This document shows, piece by piece, positions 1-7,106 of a DNA stretch of 18,162 nucleotides (within the stretch, counting starts at the first letter, position 1; the number at the start of each line of letters is the position of its first letter). This stretch comes from Acidimicrobiia bacterium. GTDB taxonomy: Bacteria > Actinomycetota > Acidimicrobiia > Acidimicrobiales > Ilumatobacteraceae. The stretch spans positions 1 to 18,162 of the forward strand of contig RHCK01000008.1 in NCBI GenBank assembly GCA_010030605.1, written 5' to 3'. The translations under genes were made by a program, and so were the position numbers. Under the pieces are notes generated by a model, which saw only the letters and a list, made by a program, of their open reading frames with translations, was not told where the DNA came from and ran no database searches.

Positions 1-278
1 ACATCGATTCCGTGTGTCGCAGTGTGCTGAAAAGAGAGGGTCTCGAAGAGTTGTTCTCCCATGGACTCGGTCACGGTGTGGGCCTGCAAATCCATGAGAA
101 TCCCTTCCTCAACGGCTCATCGGATGCGGTTTTGATGCCCGGAGACGTCGTGACGATCGAACCCGGGCTCTATCGTGGGGGAGTCGGAGGAATGCGAATC
201 GAGGACCTGGTCCTCGTGACCGCGGAGTCCCACGACATTCTCACCAACTCCCCGAAGGATCCGAAATGCCCGCGATAA
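1..278 (+). CDS. M24-family metallopeptidase (Xaa-Pro aminopeptidase type), 3' end only
   Basis: This is the C-terminal part of a dinuclear-metal aminopeptidase of the pita-bread (M24) fold, which removes N-terminal residues next to proline. The gene is cut by the window edge; the open frame begins at position 3 and stops with TAA at 276-278. Three family signatures are visible. The first is the histidine motif SHGLGHGVGLQIHE at about 65-110. The second is the metal-ligand glutamate in VTIEPGLY at about 151-174. The third is the final glutamate ligand in MRIEDLVLVT at about 193-220. The upstream aspartate ligands would lie outside the window. The gene overlaps the start of efp by 13 bases, so the two are probably co-transcribed. 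An M24 peptidase before efp and nusB is a common actinobacterial arrangement. I cannot separate PepP from PepQ on this fragment. Confidence 0.9.
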   Translation, partial: IDSVCRSVLKREGLEELFSHGLGHGVGLQIHENPFLNGSSDAVLMPGDVVTIEPGLYRGGVGGMRIEDLVLVTAESHDILTNSPKDPKCPR

Positions 279-829
279 CGACGAACGACCTCAAAAATGG
301 AATCACGCTGGAACTCGACAACGGCCTGTTCCAGGTCGTCGAATTTCAGCACGTCAAGCCGGGCAAGGGTGGCGCGTTCGTGCGCACGAAGTTGCGAAAT
401 CTTCGGACCGGCAACGTCTTCGACAAGACGTTCAACGCGGGCATCCGCGTCGAACAGGCCATCCTCGAAAAGAAGGACATGCAGTTTCTCTACCGCGACG
501 GGGACGACTACGTCTTCATGGACACCGAGACCTACGACCAAATGACCGTGTCCCCGGTGGCCCTTGGGGAGGCCGGCGACTACATGATCGAGTCGATGGT
601 GGCCATCATCGCCATCCACAACGGAGAGATCGTCTCGGTGGAGATTCCGGCGGCGGTCGAGCTGACCATCGCCAACACCGAACCCGGCATTCAAGGTGAT
701 CGCGTGTCGGGTGCCCGTAAACCCGCCGAGCTCGAAACCGGCAAGGTGATCCAGGTACCGCTCTTCGTGAACATCGGTGACAAGGTCAAGGTCGACACCC
801 GCTCCGGCGAATACATCACCCGAGTCTGA
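266..829 (+). CDS. efp: Translation elongation factor P
   Basis: EF-P binds ribosomes stalled on consecutive prolines and promotes peptide bond formation. The 187-residue product has the normal family length and its three β-barrel domains. The domain I loop reads KPGKGGAFVR, with the conserved tip lysine at residue 34. The C-terminal family signature is clear at about residues 163-185 (PLFVNIGDKVKVDTRSGEY). The start ATG at 266 is chosen because AAGGA at 255-259 lies six bases upstream, although it overlaps the end of the preceding peptidase gene by 13 bases. The loop resembles actinobacterial EF-P, for which I know of no requirement for β-lysylation; that point is family knowledge. nusB follows after one base, so the two are surely one transcription unit. 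Confidence 0.98.
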   Translation: MPAITTNDLKNGITLELDNGLFQVVEFQHVKPGKGGAFVRTKLRNLRTGNVFDKTFNAGIRVEQAILEKKDMQFLYRDGDDYVFMDTETYDQMTVSPVALGEAGDYMIESMVAIIAIHNGEIVSVEIPAAVELTIANTEPGIQGDRVSGARKPAELETGKVIQVPLFVNIGDKVKVDTRSGEYITRV

Positions 830-830
830 G

Positions 831-1238
831 ATGAGCCGACGTTCCGGTGGCGACGATCCACGTTCGGTCGCTCGCGAATCGGCTCTCACTCATCTCTACG
901 AAGCCGAGACCAAGGCGATCTCGGCCCGCGAGGTGGTCGAGGCCCAAGTGGTGCCGGTCGATCGTGCGGTGCGCGACTTGGTGTTCGGCGTCAGCGACAA
1001 TCGAGCCGCGTTGGACGAACTGATTTCCACCCATTCGACCGGGTGGTCGATCGAGAGAATGCCGGACCTCGATCGCAACATTCTGCGCATCGCCACTTTC
1101 GAATTGATGCAACGCGAGGAGACACCGACCGCGGTCATCCTCGACGAAGCCGTGGAACTCGCCAAACGATTCAGCACGGACGATTCCGGGCGATTCGTGA
1201 ACGGCGTCCTCGCGGCCATCGCCGCCCGCGTCCGCTGA
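831..1238 (+). CDS. nusB: Transcription antitermination protein NusB
   Basis: NusB is a small all-helical RNA-binding protein that works with NusE (ribosomal protein S10) in antitermination on rRNA operons. The 135-residue product has the usual length. Family features include the N-terminal SVARESALTHLYEAE helix, DRNILRIATFELM at about residues 76-90 and the C-terminal VILDEAVELAKRFS followed by SGRFVNGVLAAIA. An upstream in-frame start at 777 lies inside efp. ATG 831 is preferred because it follows the efp stop by one base and begins the recognisable protein. The gene ends with TGA inside the palindrome TGATCGATCA (1236-1245), which also contains the stop codon of the converging rrf2-type gene. 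No terminator is visible between the two. Confidence 0.95.
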   Translation: MSRRSGGDDPRSVARESALTHLYEAETKAISAREVVEAQVVPVDRAVRDLVFGVSDNRAALDELISTHSTGWSIERMPDLDRNILRIATFELMQREETPTAVILDEAVELAKRFSTDDSGRFVNGVLAAIAARVR

Positions 1239-1242
1239 TCGA

Positions 1243-1689
1243 TCAGTGCAGTGACTCCGGCCATGGGCCGGTTCCGCGAGCCGCATCGGCGATGGTCGCC
1301 AACGTGAATCCCTCCAGATGTTGACGCATGTGATCACCGGCTTGCTTCCAGATGGCCAGCAAAACGCACTGACCCTCATGATCGCACGAACCATCTTGGT
1401 GAGGTTCCCCGAAGTCACCCAGTGTGATCGGACCATCGACCGCCGAAATCACCTCGTTCAAACGAATCTCGGCGGGTGGGCGGGCCAAGGTGTAGCCGCC
1501 ACCGACCCCCCGTTTCGAGCGGACCAAACCGGCACCTTTCAATGCGAGCAGGATCTGTTCCAGATACGGCTGGGGGAGACCCGTGCGCTCGGCGATGTCA
1601 CGCACCGAGGTCGGACCGTGTTCCTGTGAATGCAGCGTCAGGGACAAAAGAGCCCGGCAGGCATAATCCCCTCGAGTCGACACGCGCAC
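1243..1689 (-). CDS. Rrf2-family transcriptional regulator
   Basis: Rrf2 proteins are dimeric winged-helix regulators, many of which sense iron-sulfur status, nitric oxide or redox state through a [Fe-S] cluster. The 148-residue product begins with the family hallmark VRVSTRGDYACRALL. The recognition helix lies around residues 38-51 (LPQPYLEQILLALK) and the wing around 55-70 (LVRSKRGVGGGYTLAR). Only two cysteines lie in the usual cluster loop, Cys102 and Cys108 (spacing C-x5-C). IscR and NsrR have three there, so this protein either uses another ligand or carries no cluster; Cys11 is a further cysteine. GTG at 1689 is preferred over longer frames because it begins exactly at the conserved N-terminus and sits six bases after a TACGAT hexamer. 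The gene is divergent from the phosphodiesterase gene and may regulate it, which is inference. Confidence 0.93.
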   Translation of the reverse strand: MRVSTRGDYACRALLSLTLHSQEHGPTSVRDIAERTGLPQPYLEQILLALKGAGLVRSKRGVGGGYTLARPPAEIRLNEVISAVDGPITLGDFGEPHQDGSCDHEGQCVLLAIWKQAGDHMRQHLEGFTLATIADAARGTGPWPESLH

Positions 1690-1695
1690 ACGACC

Positions 1696-1701
1696 ATCGT
1701 A
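1696..1701 (-). promoter_or_regulatory. Candidate -10 element (TACGAT) of a leaderless rrf2-type gene
   Basis: On the minus strand TACGAT fits the actinobacterial -10 pattern TANNNT. It ends six bases before the GTG at 1689, and no Shine-Dalgarno sequence lies in front of that GTG. The same geometry recurs at five other genes in this window. No convincing -35 was seen. Confidence 0.5.
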
Positions 1702-1747
1702 GGAGGTGATGGATGCCACCGAGTGCACCCATCGGTCGCCGATCGGC

Positions 1748-1753
1748 GATGAT
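1748..1753 (+). promoter_or_regulatory. Candidate -10 element (GATGAT) of the phosphodiesterase-like gene
   Basis: GATGAT ends six bases before ATG 1760. It lacks the leading T of TANNNT, so it is the weaker type of match. An AGGAGG stands at 1701-1706 but is only two bases from the in-frame ATG 1709 and far from 1760, so it does not decide the start. Confidence 0.3.
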
Positions 1754-1759
1754 GAGATC

Positions 1760-2884
1760 ATGACGATTCCGAATCCGGTGATTCCCGACTACTCGGGTGC
1801 CAACATCTCCGGAGTCGTCCCCGGCATCCTTCTTTCCGGTCCCGGAACACGCCCCGACTGGTTCCCGGCTCCGTTGGCGAACGCGACGTCGGTCGTTCTG
1901 CTGCTGATCGACGGGCTCGGCTGGAACCAACTTCGCGAGCGCGCCGAACGGGCTCCGTTCCTGTCCGGCATGCAGGGCGGCCCCATAACAACCGTCGGCC
2001 CATCCACGACGGCGAGCGCACTGACGAGTTTGGCAACGGGAGCGTCCCCCCTCGAACACGGGATCGTGGGATATCGCATGGACATGGGCGATGGCGTGAT
2101 GAACAGCCTGCGCTGGACCCTCAACGACCGAGACATGCGCAAAGTGTTCGAACCGACATTGGTGCAACCGATCCCACCATTCGCAGGACATTCTGTGCCG
2201 GTCGTCAGTCGCGCGGATCTCGAAAACACCGCCTTCACCTATGCCCACCTGCGCGGTTCGCGTCCGAACGGATGGCGCACACCGAGTTCGATCATCACCC
2301 AATGCGCTCGGCTGGCCAGTCACGCCGGGGAGCGTTTCGTCTACGCGTACTACGACGGACTCGACAAGATCGCTCACGAATGCGGTCTCGGAGCGAATTA
2401 CGACGATGAGTTGTCCTTCGTCGATTGGTTGGTGGCTTCACTCCACGCCGCGTTGCCGTCGTCCTGCACTCTGGTGGTCACGGCGGATCATGGTCAGGTT
2501 CACGTCGGCAACAATGTTGTCGAGCTTCCCGAGAACCTCATGCGACTCGTCCACCACCAATCGGGAGAGGGTCGTTTTCGCTGGCTGCACGCGCGCCGCG
2601 GCCACGAGACCGAATTGTCCCGAATGTGCCGGGATCTCTACGCCGATCGCGCCTGGGTGACGTCGAAGGAGCAAGTGGTCGACGAGGCGTGGCTCGGTCC
2701 CGTGCGCGGTGGTCGGGGACAGGATGCCGCCATACGGCGTCTGGGCGACGTGGCACTCGTTCCTTACACCGCAACCACGTTTCATGACCCCATGGACTCC
2801 GGTCCGTTCACCCTCATCGGGCGACACGGGTCACTCACCGCCGACGAGATGCTGGTCCCTCTCCTGGCGTCCACTCGTCCATAA
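1760..2884 (+). CDS. Type I phosphodiesterase / nucleotide pyrophosphatase (alkaline phosphatase superfamily) protein
   Basis: This 374-residue protein belongs to the binuclear-zinc alkaline phosphatase superfamily, which hydrolyses phosphodiesters, pyrophosphates or phosphomonoesters. The metal and catalytic signatures appear in order. LLLIDGLG carries the first aspartate at residue 51. PSTTASALTSLATG (81-94) carries the nucleophilic threonine or serine. YYDGLDKIAHECG carries Asp199 and His206. VTADHGQVHV carries Asp243-His244, and GRHGSL carries the last histidine at 356. No signal peptide is evident, so a cytoplasmic location is likely. The substrate cannot be read from the sequence. Start codons at 1706 and 1709 would add 17-18 residues without family resemblance. 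ATG 1760 is preferred for the -10-like hexamer six bases upstream, but the choice is not certain. bpa begins seven bases after the stop. Confidence 0.85.
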   Translation: MTIPNPVIPDYSGANISGVVPGILLSGPGTRPDWFPAPLANATSVVLLLIDGLGWNQLRERAERAPFLSGMQGGPITTVGPSTTASALTSLATGASPLEHGIVGYRMDMGDGVMNSLRWTLNDRDMRKVFEPTLVQPIPPFAGHSVPVVSRADLENTAFTYAHLRGSRPNGWRTPSSIITQCARLASHAGERFVYAYYDGLDKIAHECGLGANYDDELSFVDWLVASLHAALPSSCTLVVTADHGQVHVGNNVVELPENLMRLVHHQSGEGRFRWLHARRGHETELSRMCRDLYADRAWVTSKEQVVDEAWLGPVRGGRGQDAAIRRLGDVALVPYTATTFHDPMDSGPFTLIGRHGSLTADEMLVPLLASTRP

Positions 2885-2885
2885 T
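2880..2885 (+). promoter_or_regulatory. Candidate -10 element (CATAAT) of a leaderless bpa
   Basis: CATAAT differs from TATAAT at one base and ends six bases before ATG 2892. It overlaps the TAA stop of the preceding gene. There is no purine-rich ribosome binding site in front of bpa, so this gene may have its own transcript starting at or near the A of the ATG. Confidence 0.45.
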
Positions 2886-2891
2886 CGTCCC

Positions 2892-3398
2892 ATGAACGAC
2901 GAAGCCATCAACGAACAGAGCGTCCATGCCCCCGATGCCGTGATTGCGCCGAATTCGGTCGGGGAGTCCACGGAATCTCTCGAACCCGCCGGAAGCATCA
3001 CCGAACCGGGGAAGGTGATGCGCATCGGGTCCATGATCAAGCAACTTCTCGAAGAAGCACGGTCCGTGTCACTCGATCAGCCGAGTCGTGAGCGCCTCGC
3101 GGAGATTTACGAGCGGTCCATCGTCGAATTGGCCGAGGCCTTGTCGTCGGACCTTCAGGAGGAATTGCGCATGTTGGCCCTTCCGTTCGGGGAGGATGCG
3201 CCGAGTGAGGCGGAGTTGCGCATCGCCCATGCTCAATTGGTCGGCTGGTTGGAAGGTTTGTTCCATGGAATCCAAGCCACGCTGTTCGCTCAACAGTTGG
3301 CCGCCCGCCAGCAGTTGGAGCACATGCGAAGCCTCGGACAACCGGGTTCGGGGGGACCCGAGTCCACACCCGGCGATCGCCCCGGAACCTACCTGTAG
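2892..3398 (+). CDS. bpa: Bacterial proteasome activator (Bpa/PafE, DUF2587 family)
   Basis: Bpa forms a ring that docks on the actinobacterial 20S proteasome and opens its gate without ATP, allowing degradation of unfolded or unpupylated substrates. The 168-residue product has a disordered acidic N-terminus (about 1-35) and a conserved helical core beginning GKVMRIGSMIKQLLEEARS. The core includes SRERLAEIYERSIVELAEAL, ELRMLALPF and AQLVGWLEGLFHGIQATLFAQQLAARQQL. A Pro/Gly-rich linker then ends in GTYL. This terminal tetrapeptide matches the HbYX-like docking tail of mycobacterial Bpa, which ends GQYL. The tyrosine and final leucine are kept while the residue before them is threonine. A longer in-frame extension from 2709 lies inside the preceding gene and is rejected. 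Presence of this gene implies that the organism has a proteasome. Confidence 0.93.
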   Translation: MNDEAINEQSVHAPDAVIAPNSVGESTESLEPAGSITEPGKVMRIGSMIKQLLEEARSVSLDQPSRERLAEIYERSIVELAEALSSDLQEELRMLALPFGEDAPSEAELRIAHAQLVGWLEGLFHGIQATLFAQQLAARQQLEHMRSLGQPGSGGPESTPGDRPGTYL

Positions 3399-3406
3399 GC
3401 GACTGA

Positions 3407-3412
3407 TACTGT
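3407..3412 (+). promoter_or_regulatory. Candidate -10 element (TACTGT) for dnaE
   Basis: TACTGT fits TANNNT and lies nine bases after the bpa stop codon. Transcription from it would begin near 3419-3420, exactly where the inverted repeat at 3420-3446 begins, giving a leader of about 80 bases. No clear -35 was seen. Confidence 0.3.
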
Positions 3413-3419
3413 CGAACGA

Positions 3420-3446
3420 CACGGATGTGATTCGTTCCCATCCGTG
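3420..3446 (+). other. Perfect 8-bp inverted repeat (hairpin) between bpa and dnaE
   Basis: CACGGATG (3420-3427) pairs exactly with CATCCGTG (3439-3446) across an 11-base loop. There is no T-tract behind it, so it is at best a weak terminator for bpa. It could also fold at the 5' end of the dnaE leader or be an operator. A nine-base direct repeat TTCGTTCCC occurs at 3431-3439 (the end of the loop and the first base of the right arm) and again at 3472-3480. Confidence 0.45.
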
Positions 3447-3483
3447 ATTGTCGGTTCGTCAACAACGTTTCTTCGTTCCCGCG

Positions 3484-3492
3484 AAAGGAGGT
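3484..3492 (+). promoter_or_regulatory. Near-perfect Shine-Dalgarno of dnaE
   Basis: AAAGGAGGT is fully complementary to the 3' end of 16S rRNA, and its GGAGG core ends nine bases before ATG 3501. It decides against the longer in-frame start at 3444. Confidence 0.85.
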
Positions 3493-3500
3493 CATCACCC

Positions 3501-6500
3501 ATGGCGGATTCGTTCACTCACCTGCACGTGCACACCGAATTCTCCATGCTCGACGGTGCGGCAAAACTCGACGAACTCGTCGCCAAAGCGGTCGAAGATG
3601 GCCAACCGGCTCTCGGCATGACGGACCACGGCAACATGTACGGGGTCCTCGACTTCTACAAGGAATGTCGCAGCCAAGGCGTCAAACCCATCATTGGAAC
3701 CGAGGCGTACCTCGCGTACGAGACGCGTTTCGAACGCCCGACACGCCGCGGGTTGATGGATGACTCCGGAGGAGAGACCGAGGGTGGTCGCAAGTTGTAC
3801 TACCACCTCACCTTGTTGGCCGAGAACAACACCGGTTATCGCAACCTCATCAAGTTGTCGAGCTTGGCTTTTCTCGAGGGTTACTACTACCAACCGCGCA
3901 TGGACTGGGAGTTGCTCGAGCGCCATCACGACGGACTGATCGCCACCACCGGATGTCTTGGTGGCCACGTTCTGCAGTCGTTGCTGCGCGACGATTACGC
4001 CGATGCGCTGGCCAAAGCCGCACGACTGCAAGAGATCTTCGGACGAGACAATTTGTTCGTCGAACTTCAGGACCATGGAATTCCCTCGCAGGCGCGTACG
4101 AATCCGCAATTGATGCAAATCGCTCGCGATCTCGATGCTCCATTGATCGCCACCAATGACTCGCACTACGTGCACCGTCACGACGCCGACAGCCACGACG
4201 CCCTGCTCTGCGTGCAAACGAACTCCATGAAGGACGATCCGAAGCGATTCCGCTTCGAGGGAACCGAGCACTACCTCAAGACGTCGCAGGAGATGCGCCA
4301 CGTGTTTCGCGAGGTCCCGACGGCGTGCGACAACACATTGTGGGTGGCCGAGCGGGCCGACGTGACCATCGAATTCGGTAAGCCTCAGTTGCCCAACTTC
4401 CGCGTTCCGCCGGGCTTCGACGATGACGCCTCGTATCTCGACCATCTCACGCGCGAAGGCGCCGCGAAACGCTGGGGCGACAACCTTCCCCCGGCGGTCA
4501 TCGAACGGTTGGCGTACGAGACCAAGGTCATCTCGGACATGGGTTTCGCGTCCTACTTCCTCATCGTCTGGGATCTCATTCGCTACGCGCGGAGTCGCGG
4601 CATTCGCGTCGGACCCGGACGAGGATCGGCGGCCGGATGCGCCGTGGCGTATTGCCTCGGAATCACCGAGATCGACCCGATCCGCTACGACCTACTTTTC
4701 GAACGTTTCTTGAACCCGAGTCGCATCTCGATGCCCGACATCGACATGGACTTCGACTCTCGTTATCGCGACGAGATGATTCGCTACGCCACCGAAACCT
4801 ATGGACGGGAACACGTCGCGCAAATCATCACCTTCAGCACGATCAAGGCTCGAAACGCCGTGCGTGACGCGGCGCGTGTTCTCGGTCATCCTTATTCGGT
4901 TGGCGATCGCCTCGCCAAGGCGATGCCACCTCTGGTCATGGGCCGCGACACCCCGCTTCGATTCTGCTTGGAGAAGCACCCCAAGCACGAGGACGGATAC
5001 CGCGCCGCACAGGAATTGCGCGACATCTACGAATCCGAGGAAGACCTGCGACAAGTCATCGACGTCGCCAAGGGCCTGGAGGGTCTGCGTCGCTCCACAG
5101 GGATCCATGCCGCGGCGGTCGTGATCTCGAAGGAGGAACTCACCGAATACCTCCCGCTGCAGCGCAAGCCGGAAGCCGGAAAGCCCATCGAAGAGGCTCC
5201 CGTCACCACCCAATACGAAATGCATGGTGTCGAGGACCTTGGTCTGCTCAAGATGGACTTCCTCGGGCTGCGAAATCTCGATGTCATCACCGACACGATG
5301 GAGCTCATCCGGCGAAGCGAGCCCGACTTCGATATCGATCGCGTGCCCCTCGATGATTCGGCCACCTTCGAACTCTTGTCGCGCGGCGACACCACGGGAG
5401 TCTTCCAATTGGAGTCCCCACCCATGCAGCAACTGCTGCGAGCCATGAACCCATCGACCTTCGAGGACGTGTCGGCCGTCATCGCGCTGTATCGCCCTGG
5501 TCCGATGGGCGTGAACATGCACTACGACTTCGCCGACCGGAAGAACGGTCGCAAGCCGGTGGAGTATTTCCATCCCGACGCCAAAGAAGTGCTCGGCGAC
5601 ACCTATGGCCTCATGATCTATCAAGAGAGCGTGATGCGCGTCGCGCAACGTTTCGCTGGTTATTCATTGGCCGAAGCCGACAACCTCCGTAAGGCGTGCG
5701 GCAAGAAGGTCCGCGAACTCATGGAAAAGGAGCGCTCCAAGTTCGAGGATGGTTGCGAGTCATCGGGTTATGGGCGCTCGCTCGGCAAGCAGCTCTTCGA
5801 CATCATCGAGAATTTCGCCGACTACGCGTTCAACAAGAGTCACTCGTTCGGTTATGGATACATCTGCTACCAAACGGCGTACCTGAAGGCCAATTATCCG
5901 GTTCAGTACTTCGCGGCGCTGTTGACGAGCGTGAAGGCGAATCTCGAAAAGGCGGCGGGGTATCTCGCCGACGCGAGAACCCGTGGCATCACCGTCAAGC
6001 AACCCGACATCAATGAATCCGACGTCGATTTCGTGTCCGATCCGGAGAATCGCGTCATTCATTTCGGTCTGAGCGCCATCAAAGGAGTTGGTTCGGCGGT
6101 CTGCGACAAGATCGTCGCGCATCGCAACGAGCACGGGCCGTACACGTCCTTCCATGATTTTTGCATGTCGGTGCCCACCGAATGCTTGAACAAGAAGGGC
6201 ATCGAATCGTTCATCAAGGCGGGCGCTTTCGACTCCCTCGGTCACACGCGACGAGGACTGGCGATCGCGTTCGAGCAGATCATCGACGATGCCATCAATC
6301 GCCGTGCCGAAGCCGATCAGGGAGTCATGAGCTTGTTCGATTCCCTGGAAGAGTCCGGTCCCGATGACGGATTCACCCTCGAGATACCGATCCAGGACGT
6401 CGAGTTCGATCAGAGCACCAAGCTCAAGTTCGAAAAGGAACTGTTGGGGCTGTACATCAGCGACCATCCGCTCTACGGCCACGAGGCCGCACTGCGTCAC

Positions 6501-7022
6501 CACGCCAACATCGTCACCTCCGCGCTCGAAGATGTCGAGCATGGAACGATCGCCACGATCGCCGGAGTGATCACCAAAGTCGAGCGCAAGGTCACCAAGA
6601 AGGGCGATCCGATGGCGGTTCTTCAGATCGAGGATCTCCATGGGGGCGTCGAGGTCACGGTCTTCACCAAAACCTTGCAACAAAACAGTCACAAGATCGT
6701 CGACGAAGCGATCGTGGCCGTGAAGGTTCGGGTCAACCGACAGGCGGGCGAGGACCGTGTCACCATTTCGGCTCTCGAGTTCACCCCATTGGCACTCCAG
6801 GATCGAGCCCCGGAGCTTCGTTTGAATCTTCCGGCCGTGGCCCTCGACCCCGACACCGTCGAGCGCCTGAAAGAGATCTTGTCGGCCTACCCCGGCGAGG
6901 CGCAGGTGTTCATCCACTTGGGTGGCACTCGGGTGCTCCGCCTGGGCGCGCAATACGCGGTGGACGTCGACCGGGTGATACCTCCGCTGCGGGTCGCCTT
7001 CGGCGTTGGTGTCATTCGCTGA
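3501..7022 (+). CDS. dnaE: DNA polymerase III α subunit, DnaE1 type
   Basis: This is the replicative polymerase catalytic subunit, 1173 residues, close to the usual length. The N-terminal PHP domain starts HLHVHTEFSMLDG. It keeps the metal ligands TDHG (near 42), GTEAYL (near 68), the TTGC motif and NDSH (near 218). In actinobacteria the PHP domain is known to supply 3'-5' proofreading, so this copy is probably an active exonuclease. The catalytic aspartates are in PDIDMDFD (Asp413 and Asp415) and in KMDFLGLRNL (Asp586). The fingers and thumb carry YRPGPMG and YQESVMRVAQ. A helix-hairpin-helix region follows, then an OB-fold domain from about residue 1017 (TIAGVITKVERKVTKKGD) and a C-terminal clamp-loader-binding region. 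The gene is not overlapped by its neighbours and has its own strong ribosome binding site. Confidence 0.98.
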   Translation: MADSFTHLHVHTEFSMLDGAAKLDELVAKAVEDGQPALGMTDHGNMYGVLDFYKECRSQGVKPIIGTEAYLAYETRFERPTRRGLMDDSGGETEGGRKLYYHLTLLAENNTGYRNLIKLSSLAFLEGYYYQPRMDWELLERHHDGLIATTGCLGGHVLQSLLRDDYADALAKAARLQEIFGRDNLFVELQDHGIPSQARTNPQLMQIARDLDAPLIATNDSHYVHRHDADSHDALLCVQTNSMKDDPKRFRFEGTEHYLKTSQEMRHVFREVPTACDNTLWVAERADVTIEFGKPQLPNFRVPPGFDDDASYLDHLTREGAAKRWGDNLPPAVIERLAYETKVISDMGFASYFLIVWDLIRYARSRGIRVGPGRGSAAGCAVAYCLGITEIDPIRYDLLFERFLNPSRISMPDIDMDFDSRYRDEMIRYATETYGREHVAQIITFSTIKARNAVRDAARVLGHPYSVGDRLAKAMPPLVMGRDTPLRFCLEKHPKHEDGYRAAQELRDIYESEEDLRQVIDVAKGLEGLRRSTGIHAAAVVISKEELTEYLPLQRKPEAGKPIEEAPVTTQYEMHGVEDLGLLKMDFLGLRNLDVITDTMELIRRSEPDFDIDRVPLDDSATFELLSRGDTTGVFQLESPPMQQLLRAMNPSTFEDVSAVIALYRPGPMGVNMHYDFADRKNGRKPVEYFHPDAKEVLGDTYGLMIYQESVMRVAQRFAGYSLAEADNLRKACGKKVRELMEKERSKFEDGCESSGYGRSLGKQLFDIIENFADYAFNKSHSFGYGYICYQTAYLKANYPVQYFAALLTSVKANLEKAAGYLADARTRGITVKQPDINESDVDFVSDPENRVIHFGLSAIKGVGSAVCDKIVAHRNEHGPYTSFHDFCMSVPTECLNKKGIESFIKAGAFDSLGHTRRGLAIAFEQIIDDAINRRAEADQGVMSLFDSLEESGPDDGFTLEIPIQDVEFDQSTKLKFEKELLGLYISDHPLYGHEAALRHHANIVTSALEDVEHGTIATIAGVITKVERKVTKKGDPMAVLQIEDLHGGVEVTVFTKTLQQNSHKIVDEAIVAVKVRVNRQAGEDRVTISALEFTPLALQDRAPELRLNLPAVALDPDTVERLKEILSAYPGEAQVFIHLGGTRVLRLGAQYAVDVDRVIPPLRVAFGVGVIR

Positions 7023-7056
7023 TCGGATCGTTTCGCTCCCGCCCGCGCCCGGGTGG

Positions 7057-7062
7057 CAGAAT
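7057..7062 (+). promoter_or_regulatory. Candidate -10 element (CAGAAT)
   Basis: CAGAAT lies in the gap after dnaE, 44 bases before the next start codon, and resembles the TANNNT pattern with one mismatch. It would give a short leader that contains the ribosome binding site of the 7107 gene. The evidence is motif only. Confidence 0.25.
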
Positions 7063-7106
7063 GTCATCTGGTGGTTTCGCCACCGCACGAGGGAGTAAAG
7101 GGTCCA

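Noticed and set aside
170..889. A 239-codon minus-strand frame opposite efp, with a similar one at 816-1436 opposite nusB
   Set aside because: Both are antisense shadows of well-supported genes, and their translations are rich in Asp, His, Arg and Val with no family resemblance.
3444..3500. A longer N-terminus for dnaE
   Set aside because: The near-perfect ribosome binding site lies inside this extension and points to ATG 3501, which opens the PHP domain.
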